64,000 nucleotides of DNA from positions 25,818 to 89,817 of the forward strand of contig JAIEQM010000006.1 in NCBI GenBank assembly GCA_019747705.1. Reading direction: 5' to 3'. The stretch comes from Chitinophagaceae bacterium (GTDB lineage Bacteria; Bacteroidota; Bacteroidia; Chitinophagales; Chitinophagaceae). This document shows, one piece after another, positions 49,886 through 58,309 of the stretch. Made by a program: the position numbers and the translations under genes. The notes under the pieces were generated by a model. That model worked only from the letters and a program-made list of their open reading frames with translations, ran no database searches and was not told the origin of the DNA. Each line of letters begins with the position of its first letter. The stretch's first letter is position 1.

Positions 49886-50857
49886 TTAACTCCATTCTGT
49901 TTGCACCTCCGCATCCAGCGGCGCATAATTAATGTATTGCACAAAACGTGGTTTGGCCGATGTGTTTCTGCTGCTGCCATGCGGTAAAGCATGATGCCAA
50001 ATAATAAAATCTCCTGCATTTGCAACCACAGGTGTTGCACCCAATGCATAAAAATCTGCAGTTCGTGGATTGGTGCCTGCAGGCAAATTATTGAGCCATT
50101 GTTCAATTGAATTTTGAAAGCCCGGCGCTAATGTAAAAGCACCCTGTGTTGCTTCCGTATCACTTAAATATAAAATACCCTGCAATCCGAACGGAATGGG
50201 AAGTTTTAAACTCACATCCCAGTGAAGATTGGGACCGGGAAATTTCCAGAAAGTTGTTTCAGGCGGATTAAAACCCACTCTGTCAGTGTTCACCCAAATA
50301 TCTTTTCGTTTCCATAATTGTTCATACGCTTTTCGTATGTATGCATTCGCCCTGTTTTTTTGCAGGATGGGATGTTGAAACAATTGTACCATAATGCCCT
50401 GCCTTGCCGGGTGCTCATTGTACCATGTAGCAGCATCACTTACATCAACACTTATAAAATCACAAATCAGTTGAATGGTGTTTTCACAATCTTGTTTTGA
50501 AACTGCATTCTTTAAAAGAACATAACCGTTGGCATTCCAGAAATGCAAATCTTCTTCGCTTAAAACATTTTCAATAGTATCTGTTCCTGTTCTGTCAACA
50601 GCATCTGTAATGCTTTTGTTGAATGCTTCAATTTTAGTTGCAGATAACTGGTGGCTGTTGACTTCCTTTGCCCATTGCTCAAATGTTTCAAAACTTTCCG
50701 TTGTTTCAAACATATGTTTGACGGTTTGCTCCAGCCCCGGGCCCAATGCAGCCAGCAGTGTAATATCAGTAGTCCATTCATCAGGGAATGCATCCGGCGC
50801 CAGCCCGCCATTTTTTTGAAGCTGTGCTTTTTGCCAGTACCGCTTTAAATGCATCAC
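49886..50857 (-). CDS. Phytanoyl-CoA dioxygenase (PhyH)-like protein, start uncertain
   Basis: A 2-oxoglutarate oxygenase-type protein of 323 residues from the GTG at 50857. The core has FWKFPGPNLHWDVSLKLPIP (HxD) and DFIIWHHALPHGSSRNT (distal His). An extra N-terminal domain of about 90 residues is present. In frame upstream, ELVSSNEISSLGV reads like protein, but no ATG, GTG or TTG exists before a TGA; a CTG at 50890 would add 11 residues. A -7 element TAAGTTTG (50918-50911, minus) places transcription start just before that CTG. Confidence 0.82.
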   Translation of the reverse strand: MMHLKRYWQKAQLQKNGGLAPDAFPDEWTTDITLLAALGPGLEQTVKHMFETTESFETFEQWAKEVNSHQLSATKIEAFNKSITDAVDRTGTDTIENVLSEEDLHFWNANGYVLLKNAVSKQDCENTIQLICDFISVDVSDAATWYNEHPARQGIMVQLFQHPILQKNRANAYIRKAYEQLWKRKDIWVNTDRVGFNPPETTFWKFPGPNLHWDVSLKLPIPFGLQGILYLSDTEATQGAFTLAPGFQNSIEQWLNNLPAGTNPRTADFYALGATPVVANAGDFIIWHHALPHGSSRNTSAKPRFVQYINYAPLDAEVQTEWS

Positions 50858-51028
50858 GCCCAGAGAAGAAATTTCATTACTGCTTACCAGTTCCGTTGCT
50901 GTTTTTCATTCAAACTTATGAAGCTAAAATAAACTTATTTTTACAAGATCACTTAACAATATAACATTGATGGAAACAAACTTGCTGTTACAAGCACACA
51001 ACACTCTCTTTAGAGTATGGGCTGATGT

Positions 51029-52006
51029 TTAATTTGTTTGCTGAAAATTTTTCACTTGTTCCAGTTGATGATATAATTCAAATGCTTTTTGCAGGTACAA
51101 AGGCGGTTCATCCTCAACTGCAGGTTCATAAAATTTTTCGCCGGGATATTTTGCATGAAAGCCTGCCCGCTCAAGCATGGCTGCTTCATCTTCTGCGTTG
51201 ATTGGAATGTTTATAAATGCAGCAATACGATGCATCATAGTCATTGCTCCTTCATTATAATTGATGGCGATGCAGTTACTGTCTGTTTCAAGAATTTCAA
51301 GAAATTTTTGCAGATAGGTTTCGAGAACCCTTGCCATGTATTCATCCAGGTTTATTGAAAGTATTTCATTCAAATCAAAACCAAACAAAGCAGGTTCAAT
51401 TACGCCGGGCACAGCCTGCATCCCTCTTTTTTTCTGATGCGATCGTATTACTTCATCCGGCTTCCTGTACAGAAAAACAAAAGGAACATCCGGGTAAAGT
51501 AAACGAAGCTCTTTGTAAAAATGAATATGCCAGCTATCAGTTTTTATAAAAACATGTTGCTGGTATTCGTTTCGCTGAGCGCTGTACATGGCAACAGATG
51601 CTTTTACTGCCGGCAAAATTTCGTTCATGGTATTTGCTGCAAATCCTTTCCGCAGCAACTCATCAAAAAAAGGAACTTCAGACAATACAATATTTTCTTT
51701 TTGCACACTTAATAATTGTGAGAGCAAGGTGGAACCGCATCTTGATACATGAAAAATAAAAGCTGCAGGCAGCGCTGTTTTTAGTTGTTCACTCCAATCC
51801 TGCAAAAGAGATACAGAACTGATGCTGCTTTTTAATGTTGAATTATAAGGCAAACTTCGGCAGCGTAAAATAGTATCATTAAAAAAAGGTTCTTTTATCA
51901 TTTCATCGCCCAGGTAAAACCATTTGCAGAAAAGTTCATCATCAGCCTGCGGCAGTAAACGGTAAGGCAACCAGTTTTTTAATGCAGATGCAATTGCTTC
52001 ATTCAT
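51029..52006 (-). CDS. Sulfotransferase family protein
   Basis: 325 residues. The 5'-phosphosulfate-binding loop is HVSRCGSTLLSQLL (about 86-99), the 3'-phosphate-binding motif is VFLYRKPDEVIRSHQKKRG (about 180-198), and the C-terminal part is helical. It transfers sulfate from PAPS to a hydroxyl or amine on an unknown acceptor. Its gene overlaps that of an APS kinase by 8 nt, so the sulfate donor is made by the neighbouring gene. Confidence 0.88.
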   Translation of the reverse strand: MNEAIASALKNWLPYRLLPQADDELFCKWFYLGDEMIKEPFFNDTILRCRSLPYNSTLKSSISSVSLLQDWSEQLKTALPAAFIFHVSRCGSTLLSQLLSVQKENIVLSEVPFFDELLRKGFAANTMNEILPAVKASVAMYSAQRNEYQQHVFIKTDSWHIHFYKELRLLYPDVPFVFLYRKPDEVIRSHQKKRGMQAVPGVIEPALFGFDLNEILSINLDEYMARVLETYLQKFLEILETDSNCIAINYNEGAMTMMHRIAAFINIPINAEDEAAMLERAGFHAKYPGEKFYEPAVEDEPPLYLQKAFELYHQLEQVKNFQQTN

Positions 52007-52523
52007 GTGTAAAAGATAATAAACTCAAAACTTGTGCAGCGCATTCATCAACTGAAAGAATGGAAGTATCCAGTTTCAGTTCGGGATTTTGAGGCGGATA
52101 ATACGGTGCAGATATACCTGTAAATTCTTTTATTTCTCCTGCAAGCGCTTTTTTGTACAAACCTTTAGGATCTCTTTGCATACAGGTATCAATATCAGCA
52201 CACAAATACACTTCTTTAAAATTGTTACCGGTATTACGCATTTGCAAACGCACATCCTCATAAGGTGCAATCAATGAAATCATCACCAGGTGGCCCTGTG
52301 CTTCAAACAAAGCCGCCATTTGTGCCACACGCAGGTTATACTGCTTTCTTGATGCTTCATCAAACGTATGCAGTTGAATAATGTTCCTGATATCATCTCC
52401 ATCCAGCAAAACAGGTTTGAGGTTTTGTTGCAGCAGCAATTGCTGTACTGCTTTTGCAATGGTTGTTTTGCCGGCTCCGCTCAATCCGGTAAAAAGAATT
52501 ACGCCACTTGTTGTTTGATTCAT
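51999..52523 (-). CDS. cysC: Adenylyl-sulfate kinase (APS kinase)
   Basis: 174 residues. Walker A is GLSGAGKTT (13-21), followed by LLDGDDIRNIIQLH (about 39-52), the APS-binding DGD motif. SLIAPYEDVRLQMR and FTGISAPYYPPQNPEL are family-typical. It phosphorylates APS to PAPS. No ATP sulfurylase gene is adjacent, so APS must come from elsewhere in the genome. Coupling to the sulfotransferase gene suggests a dedicated PAPS supply rather than general sulfate assimilation. Confidence 0.95.
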   Translation of the reverse strand: MNQTTSGVILFTGLSGAGKTTIAKAVQQLLLQQNLKPVLLDGDDIRNIIQLHTFDEASRKQYNLRVAQMAALFEAQGHLVMISLIAPYEDVRLQMRNTGNNFKEVYLCADIDTCMQRDPKGLYKKALAGEIKEFTGISAPYYPPQNPELKLDTSILSVDECAAQVLSLLSFTHE

Positions 52524-52567
52524 TGATTTGAAATGCGGGTTGTAATGAAGTGCAAATGTAAAAGCTG

Positions 52568-53269
52568 TTATGGATTGTTAAGGGTTGCTTCCATTTCATC
52601 AGCAAGTTTATTTCCTGTTTCCGTACCCATTTCACGAAGCATTAAAATCATCTGTTGTTTAACGGAAATATCATAATCTGTTTCACTGGTTTCGGCTTTA
52701 TCAGTTGTCCGGTTTAAAAACAAATCGCTTATCCAATCATTCACTTTGGCATCAATAACCAGGTGAATACGGTCTTCAGTACCACGATTGGCAACTGAAT
52801 GTTTGAGATTTACATTCATATACCAGCACTCCCCCTGCTTTAAATGTAATGGCTCCCCATCCAGGATAAACTCAACATTTTTATTGGTAATAACCGGTAT
52901 ATGCAACCTCGCTTCACCCTGTTCAAAATTAAGCTCTGCATCTTTATGCTCTTTAATAACAGCACCGGCATTCAGTTTTAATAACCGAACCGATTGCAGC
53001 GGGCATTGAAACTGCGAAAGGATTGCTTTGTAATAAGGGCACTTATCTAAAAATACTGTGTCTTTATATACAGGGGCGTCATTTGGAGAAACGATTATAT
53101 TATCCGGATCGCCATTAACGCTGCGTAAGGGCAGGGCACTCCACCCGCCTTCATAGTGCAGTTTCTGGTAATGAGGCTGCCATGACTTTTCCAAAAGCTG
53201 CTGCAAATCCTGTTGCAGTAGCTGCTGATCAAAATGAAAAGGAAGTTTGCAGTATTTAATCAATGCCAT
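52568..53269 (-). CDS. Aspartyl/asparaginyl beta-hydroxylase domain protein
   Basis: A 233-residue Fe(II)/2-oxoglutarate oxygenase of the Asp_Arg_Hydrox family. RLLKLNAGAVIKEHKDAELN carries the first His ligand and Asp (near 103-109). ARLHIPVITNKNVEFIL and LKQGECWYMNVNLKHSVANR provide the distal His, and RIHLVIDAKV ends the core. A C-terminal acidic, helical extension of about 60 residues is present. The family hydroxylates Asp/Asn/Arg side chains in peptides or free amino acids. The gene is 8 nt after the metallophosphatase-like gene. Confidence 0.88.
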   Translation of the reverse strand: MALIKYCKLPFHFDQQLLQQDLQQLLEKSWQPHYQKLHYEGGWSALPLRSVNGDPDNIIVSPNDAPVYKDTVFLDKCPYYKAILSQFQCPLQSVRLLKLNAGAVIKEHKDAELNFEQGEARLHIPVITNKNVEFILDGEPLHLKQGECWYMNVNLKHSVANRGTEDRIHLVIDAKVNDWISDLFLNRTTDKAETSETDYDISVKQQMILMLREMGTETGNKLADEMEATLNNP

Positions 53270-53277
53270 TTGTAAGG

Positions 53278-54024
53278 TCAGGAAGGAATGATACCGAGGT
53301 ACCGTTCACGCTTTTCGGGCACTTTATTCAAAATATGCAGGTGGTTTTTGTTACCTGCTGCATCAAACCCAATTTCAATCTTGCCAACGGAAAATATATT
53401 GGATGATGCAGAATGAACAATAACTTCTTCACGCAGACTGTTTGCCAGAATCATCGGGTGCTTTGAAAAGTTATGAGGATGTGCCCCGATAATAATATCA
53501 ATATTTTTTGATGCGGAAGCCAGTTTCTTGTCATCAACGGTATATTTATTTTCATAACCAAGATGTGATAAGCAAGCTACGAGTTTGCACTGTTTCGTGT
53601 CTTTTAGAAATTTTGCAGTATGATTGATGAGGCTTATAACATCAGCGTTATGTTTGCCTTCCGCTATAGTAATGATGCCCGTTCTGATTCCTTTTTTCCG
53701 CACAATTGTCCATGATACATATTGCTGCGCAGCAGTTTTTGAAGCAGAAGCATCAAATTGAAGACTGTGACCATTATTGTCTTTACCCGCATCCACCAGC
53801 AGCGCTTCCCCTGCACGGTTTTTCACATCATCAATAAATGCCAAAGTGGTTTTATGCTTCTGCGCAAACAACCCTGCTGTATGTATAAAAATAAGATGAT
53901 TTGCAATACTTGTTTTTACAGAGGGGCCGCTGGCAATGGCTGCAATAGACTGCAATGGCCGGAAAACAATGCTTGCTGCAGCAGCCATACTGCCCTGCTG
54001 TATAAATTTTCGTCTGTTATTCAT
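53278..54024 (-). CDS. Tat-exported metallophosphatase-like protein with a degenerate metal site
   Basis: 248 residues from the ATG at 54024. NNRRKFIQQGSMAAAASIVF at the N-terminus has the twin-arginine pattern. The body resembles the 5'-nucleotidase (UshA/CapA-type) metallophosphatase: HLIFIHTAGLFAQKHK in place of HTND.H, LLVDAGKDNNGHS in place of a GD motif, then CLSHLGYENKYTVDDKKLA and IDIIIGAHPHNF, which are conserved. The loss of the first metal ligands suggests reduced or changed activity. First gene of the minus-strand run, with a good promoter upstream. Confidence 0.72.
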   Translation of the reverse strand: MNNRRKFIQQGSMAAAASIVFRPLQSIAAIASGPSVKTSIANHLIFIHTAGLFAQKHKTTLAFIDDVKNRAGEALLVDAGKDNNGHSLQFDASASKTAAQQYVSWTIVRKKGIRTGIITIAEGKHNADVISLINHTAKFLKDTKQCKLVACLSHLGYENKYTVDDKKLASASKNIDIIIGAHPHNFSKHPMILANSLREEVIVHSASSNIFSVGKIEIGFDAAGNKNHLHILNKVPEKRERYLGIIPS

Positions 54025-54342
54025 TTCTAATAAGTTTAAGCTTTGGTTGATGCTACAAAATACGGCTTCTTTGGGAAGCCGCAAGTAACATTAAAAAACA
54101 AAAATAAAATCTGTGTAAAAAAACAAGCTGGCAGGTTCCGGCTATCTTATATAAGTACATCACTGGGTGTTGGCGATGCAAATGCAGCAGCTTATCTTTC
54201 ACTTTTTTTGTACAAGTGGCTGAATACACACGGGATATGATAATATTGCACTTTCATTCAATATCTGTTTTCGTAAAAAGATTACAAATCTTGTAACTTA
54301 CACCCGTTAATTCAATCATTTCGGCACAGCCAATCTGAAAAT
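54025..54342. promoter_or_regulatory. Divergent control region of the sulfation / tail-collar block
   Basis: 318 nt between the divergent runs. On the minus strand TTG (54126-54124), 17 nt, then TATTTTTG (54106-54099) form a good promoter. Its 5' leader contains a 7-bp hairpin CGGCTTC/GAAGCCG (54063-54081). Near the plus-strand gene, TTACAA-ATC-TTGTAA (54282-54296) is a perfect inverted repeat and a candidate operator. I see no clear plus-strand promoter. Confidence 0.5.
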
Positions 54343-55500
54343 ATGAATATCGGAATTTTGTTTCCCCGCTCCAATGCCCATCCGCTTATTGGTTCAGAAT
54401 TTACAGAAGCTCTTAAAGCCTTTTTAAAAAAAGAAGGCTTGGGTGATGCAGTTAATATCCATTCAGAAAGTGTAGGGTTTGGTGGTGTTGAAAAAGAAGT
54501 TTATGGTAAAGCAGAAAAATTGCTGCTGATGGACAATGTGGATATACTCATTGGCTTTATTGATCAAAAAATCCTGGAACTCATAAAACCATTGATACAG
54601 GCTTCCGGCAAATTATTCATCCTCGTAAACCCCGGCGCCAATCATTCGCTAAACTGGGTTCCGCAGGAAAATATTATTACCCTTTGTTTACAGCATTCTT
54701 TTCTTTGCGCACTGAGCGGTTCAATAGCGGCAGAGAGTGGCGGCAAAGAAATACCGGGTGCAGCAGCCTCAAGTTTTTATGATTGCGGCTATCTGCATTT
54801 ATCTTCTATTACGAATGAATTCACAGCCTCCGGTGGCAAAACAATGTATCACTACATCAATAAGCAGACGTATAATGATGAATTTTCTATTCAGGAGCTT
54901 ACAGGTTTTTTAGAAGCCAATCCATCTGTAACCACCCTGCTTTGCGTTTTTGATTCATTGCCTGCATCACTGTTTTATAAAATGCTCAATCAATATGAAC
55001 ATGCACAGCAATTGCAGCTTTTTGTTTCGCCCATGATGCTGGAAAAGAAAGCCCTTGGGAATGTTGATAAACCTTTTCATTTTACCATAAATGGATACCT
55101 GCCCTGGCACCTTTCCGTTCCTAACAGTGAAAACAGCAGTTTTATTCAATTTTACAGGGAACACTATCGAAAAGACCCGGGCATTTTTTCGCTGTTGGGC
55201 TGGGAGGCAGGAATAATTATAAAAGAAATAGCGCTGAGTATGGAAACAGGTTATACAACCGGAATCAATGTAATTGACCTGCTTAAAACAAAAAAAATCA
55301 GCAGTCCGAGAGGCGTTTTGGAGCTGGATGCAACCACTCAGTATTTTACTTCACCGGTTATTCGCTGCACAATTCCTGCCGGCTCACCCGTTACAGAACT
55401 TGAATTTAATATTGATGCTCAAAATGAATGGGAGCAGTTTACTGAAAAAACAACTGACGGGGTTGTATCTGGCTGGACAAACACCTATCTCTGTTATTAA
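54343..55500 (+). CDS. Periplasmic-binding-protein type I-like protein without a signal peptide
   Basis: 385 residues. The N-terminus MNIGILFPRSNAHPLIGSEF is already the first beta strand of the fold, so there is no export signal. VDILIGFIDQKILELIKPLI, LFILVNPGANHSLNWVPQEN and the late FSLLGWEAGIIIKEIALSME match the Leu/Ile/Val-binding family (Peripla_BP_6). A cytosolic location suggests a ligand sensor, as for AmiC of Pseudomonas, which has the same size and fold. No ABC permease or ATPase lies nearby. It is 3 nt upstream of the formyltransferase gene. Confidence 0.78.
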   Translation: MNIGILFPRSNAHPLIGSEFTEALKAFLKKEGLGDAVNIHSESVGFGGVEKEVYGKAEKLLLMDNVDILIGFIDQKILELIKPLIQASGKLFILVNPGANHSLNWVPQENIITLCLQHSFLCALSGSIAAESGGKEIPGAAASSFYDCGYLHLSSITNEFTASGGKTMYHYINKQTYNDEFSIQELTGFLEANPSVTTLLCVFDSLPASLFYKMLNQYEHAQQLQLFVSPMMLEKKALGNVDKPFHFTINGYLPWHLSVPNSENSSFIQFYREHYRKDPGIFSLLGWEAGIIIKEIALSMETGYTTGINVIDLLKTKKISSPRGVLELDATTQYFTSPVIRCTIPAGSPVTELEFNIDAQNEWEQFTEKTTDGVVSGWTNTYLCY

Positions 55501-55503
55501 TTT

Positions 55504-56445
55504 ATGAACGAACTCAAAATAATAGTTCTCTGCAGCAGCCGTTTTGCACTGCCCGCCATTTATCAATTGGCCTATTTTCAACAACTGGCGGTGGTGTTAA
55601 TTCCTGAAAACTGCAAAGAAATGATTGCTGAAACCCGTGAAGCATTAAAGGCCACCAATATCCCGGTAATTACAGCTACAAAAGAAAATTTTGCAGAGCG
55701 TGCCTCAGAAGCGATTCATACCTGTTCGGTAAACATGGGGCTGGTACTCACATTCAGTTATATTATTCCACGCCCGGTATTTGAATTGCCTGTTCATGGT
55801 TTTTATAATGTTCATCCCGGCCCTCTTCCTGCTTACCGTGGCGCTGACCCTATATTTTATCAAATAAAAAACAGGGAGCCAAAAGCAGGAGTTTGCATTC
55901 ACAAACTTGATGCGGGAAGAGACACAGGCCCCGTGGTATTGGAGGAAAAAATCATGTTGCCTTCATTTTATACGTATGGTATGCTTTCTCAGGAACTGGC
56001 AGGCCTGGCAGCTAAACTGATTGACACGCTTACTAAAATCATAGCGCTTGGGTTTAATGTTCCCTCACGCCCCCAGAATGAAAGTAAAGCGCATTATTAT
56101 AAAAAACAATCCTCACAGGAGTTTACGGTAAACTGGCAAACTATGGATGCAGATAGCATTATTGCCCTTATGAATGCCTGCAACCCGCATAACAAAGGCG
56201 CTGCAACAAAACTCAATCATAAAAAGGTCCATCTCATTTCTGCTGAAAAAGATCAAAACCACGAAACCATACCATCGGCCCCCGGCACTATTCTTTTTTT
56301 GGATGATGACTGCGCAGAAGTAGCAGTGATAAACAGCGGGCTGTTAAAAATAAACTTTGTATATACGGATGAAGGATTTGTAAGCGCAGGTTACTTAAAA
56401 CAAATGGGGGCAGCTAAAGGAATGATGTTTGAAAACTTATTTTAA
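55504..56445 (+). CDS. Formyltransferase family protein (Fmt/ArnA-like)
   Basis: 313 residues. The 10-formyl-tetrahydrofolate-dependent fold has the catalytic Asn-His region in GFYNVHPGPLPAYRGADPIF (about 100-119) and the Asp in KLDAGRDTGPVV. A C-terminal OB-like domain carries SAPGTILFLDDDCAEVAV. It differs from housekeeping Fmt around the tRNA-contact loop (GPLPAYRG rather than SLLPRWRG), so the acceptor may be an amino sugar or another amine. It is coupled to the sensor-like gene upstream. Confidence 0.85.
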   Translation: MNELKIIVLCSSRFALPAIYQLAYFQQLAVVLIPENCKEMIAETREALKATNIPVITATKENFAERASEAIHTCSVNMGLVLTFSYIIPRPVFELPVHGFYNVHPGPLPAYRGADPIFYQIKNREPKAGVCIHKLDAGRDTGPVVLEEKIMLPSFYTYGMLSQELAGLAAKLIDTLTKIIALGFNVPSRPQNESKAHYYKKQSSQEFTVNWQTMDADSIIALMNACNPHNKGAATKLNHKKVHLISAEKDQNHETIPSAPGTILFLDDDCAEVAVINSGLLKINFVYTDEGFVSAGYLKQMGAAKGMMFENLF

Positions 56446-56580
56446 AATTCATTTGTAAAATGAAAATAAAAAGGTAGTTTTATTATCCGGATATAAGTAT
56501 GTTTTGATTAACTTGCCCGGCAACTGTATTAACAAATACTAACTGAACTGCTGATTTAATCTCATTTAAATAAAACAACA

Positions 56581-57096
56581 ATGTCTGACCAACCATTCAT
56601 AGGAGAAATAAAATTATTTGGTGGAAATTTCGCAATAAGAGGTCATGCTTTTTGCGCTGGGCAGCTAATTCCCATTTCCGGAAATGAAGCCCTTTTTTCA
56701 CTGATTGGTACAACTTACGGAGGTGACGGGCAAACTAATTTTGCTTTGCCAGATTTAAGAGGAAGGATTCCTGTTCACCAGGGTTCTTCAGGTTCATCAA
56801 CCTATGTAATAGGGCAAAGCGGAGGTTTTGAAAACGTAACCCTTCTTACCAGTCAGATACCGGCACACACACATGTAATGAATTGCAATCCTGCAGTGGG
56901 TACTCAAACAAATCCTTCGGGTAACTTTTGGGCGGCCCAGCCGGCTTTGGCGGCCTATGCATCAACAGGTTCTGCACCTATGAAAGCAAATGCGGTTAGT
57001 AACAGCGGTGGCAGCCAGCCACATACCAACCAGCAACCATACATTGCCATCAATTACCTCATAGCAACGGAAGGAATTTTCCCAAGCAGAAATTAA
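56581..57096 (+). CDS. Phage tail collar domain protein 1
   Basis: 171 residues of the tail-collar / microcystin-dependent-protein (MdpB) type. The N-terminal collar FIGEIKLFGGNFAIRGHAFC, then GQLIPISGNEALFSLIGTTY and TNFALPDLRGRIPVHQG, is followed by a C-terminal part with the HxH motif AHTH (near 96-99) and a conserved end IAINYLIATEGIFPSRN. In T4 short tail fibres HxH motifs coordinate iron along a trimeric needle, so a trimer is likely. No signal peptide. No phage genes are nearby. Confidence 0.9.
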   Translation: MSDQPFIGEIKLFGGNFAIRGHAFCAGQLIPISGNEALFSLIGTTYGGDGQTNFALPDLRGRIPVHQGSSGSSTYVIGQSGGFENVTLLTSQIPAHTHVMNCNPAVGTQTNPSGNFWAAQPALAAYASTGSAPMKANAVSNSGGSQPHTNQQPYIAINYLIATEGIFPSRN

Positions 57097-57119
57097 TTAA
57101 TTTATAAACTAATTACCAA

Positions 57120-57644
57120 ATGTCAGATACACCCTTTATAGGCCAAATAAAAGTTTTCGGTTTCAATTTTGCACCCAGATTTCATGCTCTGTGCAATGGC
57201 CAACTTTTGCCAATTAATCAAAATCAGGCTCTTTTTGCTTTATTGGGAACCAATTTTGGAGGTAATGGTACAACCAATTTTGCATTGCCCAATTTACAGG
57301 GTAGAGCAGCCATCCATTTTGGCCAGGGGCCGGGTACATCCAATTACACTATGGGTCAAACCGGTGGCGCTGAAGTACATACACTCAGTATAAATGAAAT
57401 GCCCGCACACAACCATGTAGCAGTAGCGAGTAATAACACAGCAGATCAAACATATCCTGCCAATAATCTTTGGGCCAGCGGTGGCTCCGCTGCAGGTTTC
57501 AGTGCCACTTCAAATGCAGGGAGTATAATGGCCGCATCATCACTATTGAATACAGGAGGAGGTCAGCCCCATTCTAACCTTGCACCGTTTTTAACAGTGA
57601 ATTTTGCAATTGCACTTCAGGGTATTTTTCCTTCAAGAAATTAA
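57120..57644 (+). CDS. Phage tail collar domain protein 2
   Basis: A 174-residue paralogue of the previous gene, 23 nt downstream. Collar: FIGQIKVFGFNFAPRFHALC, then GQLLPINQNQALFALLGTNF and FALPNLQGRAAIHFG. The HxH motif is AHNH (near 97-100), and the same ending VNFAIALQGIFPSRN is present. The middle (residues about 105-155) is the most divergent part, as expected for receptor-contact surfaces. Confidence 0.9.
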   Translation: MSDTPFIGQIKVFGFNFAPRFHALCNGQLLPINQNQALFALLGTNFGGNGTTNFALPNLQGRAAIHFGQGPGTSNYTMGQTGGAEVHTLSINEMPAHNHVAVASNNTADQTYPANNLWASGGSAAGFSATSNAGSIMAASSLLNTGGGQPHSNLAPFLTVNFAIALQGIFPSRN

Positions 57645-57658
57645 AATGAACAAATAAT

Positions 57659-58195
57659 ATGGCAGACCAACCATTTATCGCAGAAATTATTATCGGGGCA
57701 TTTAATTTTGCTCCAAAGGGCTATGCTTTTTGTAATGGCCAGCTAATTCCTATTGCCCAAAATACGGCGCTCTTTTCGCTGTTAGGTACTACTTACGGAG
57801 GAAACGGGCAAACCACTTTTGCTCTTCCTGATTTAAGGGCAAGAACTGTAATCGGTTTTAGCCAGGGGCCTGGTTTATCACCTTATGTTCTGGGGGAAAA
57901 AGGCGGGCAGGAAACTGTTACCTTACTGCAAAACCAAATGCCTTTGCATAATCATACAGTGGCTTCTAACAATGGTGATGGTACTCAAAACGGCCCTGTT
58001 AACAACTTTTTTGCCGGCGCCGGCGCAGACAGGGATTTGTTTTGGTACAATGCTGCCACCACCGGCACCACCACCAATATGAATGCCAATGCAATAGGAA
58101 CTGCGGGCGGGGGTGCGCCTCACAATAATCTTCAGCCTTACCAGGTTGTTAATTACTGTATTGCCACCCAGGGCATATTTCCCTCAAGGAACTAA
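57659..58195 (+). CDS. Phage tail collar domain protein 3
   Basis: 178 residues, third tandem member, 14 nt after the second. Collar: FIAEIIIGAFNFAPKGYAFC, then GQLIPIAQNTALFSLLGTTY and TTFALPDLRARTVIGFS. The HxH motif is LHNH, and the ending VNYCIATQGIFPSRN is shared. The three proteins could form a hetero- or homotrimeric fibre. A 114-nt gap without an obvious terminator precedes the giant surface protein gene. Confidence 0.9.
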   Translation: MADQPFIAEIIIGAFNFAPKGYAFCNGQLIPIAQNTALFSLLGTTYGGNGQTTFALPDLRARTVIGFSQGPGLSPYVLGEKGGQETVTLLQNQMPLHNHTVASNNGDGTQNGPVNNFFAGAGADRDLFWYNAATTGTTTNMNANAIGTAGGGAPHNNLQPYQVVNYCIATQGIFPSRN

Positions 58196-58309
58196 ATAAA
58201 ATTATTAGAACAATTATAAACTTACGTTATTCTATCATTTTTTATTATTAACCAAAACGCCACAGGAAGCTGATAAGTCCTTGGTTTCATTTTACTAAAA
58301 CTGCACTGT

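Noticed and set aside
56581..58195. Prophage or tailocin remnant
   Set aside because: Only collar-domain proteins are present. There are no capsid, sheath, baseplate, lysis or integrase genes in the flanks visible here.
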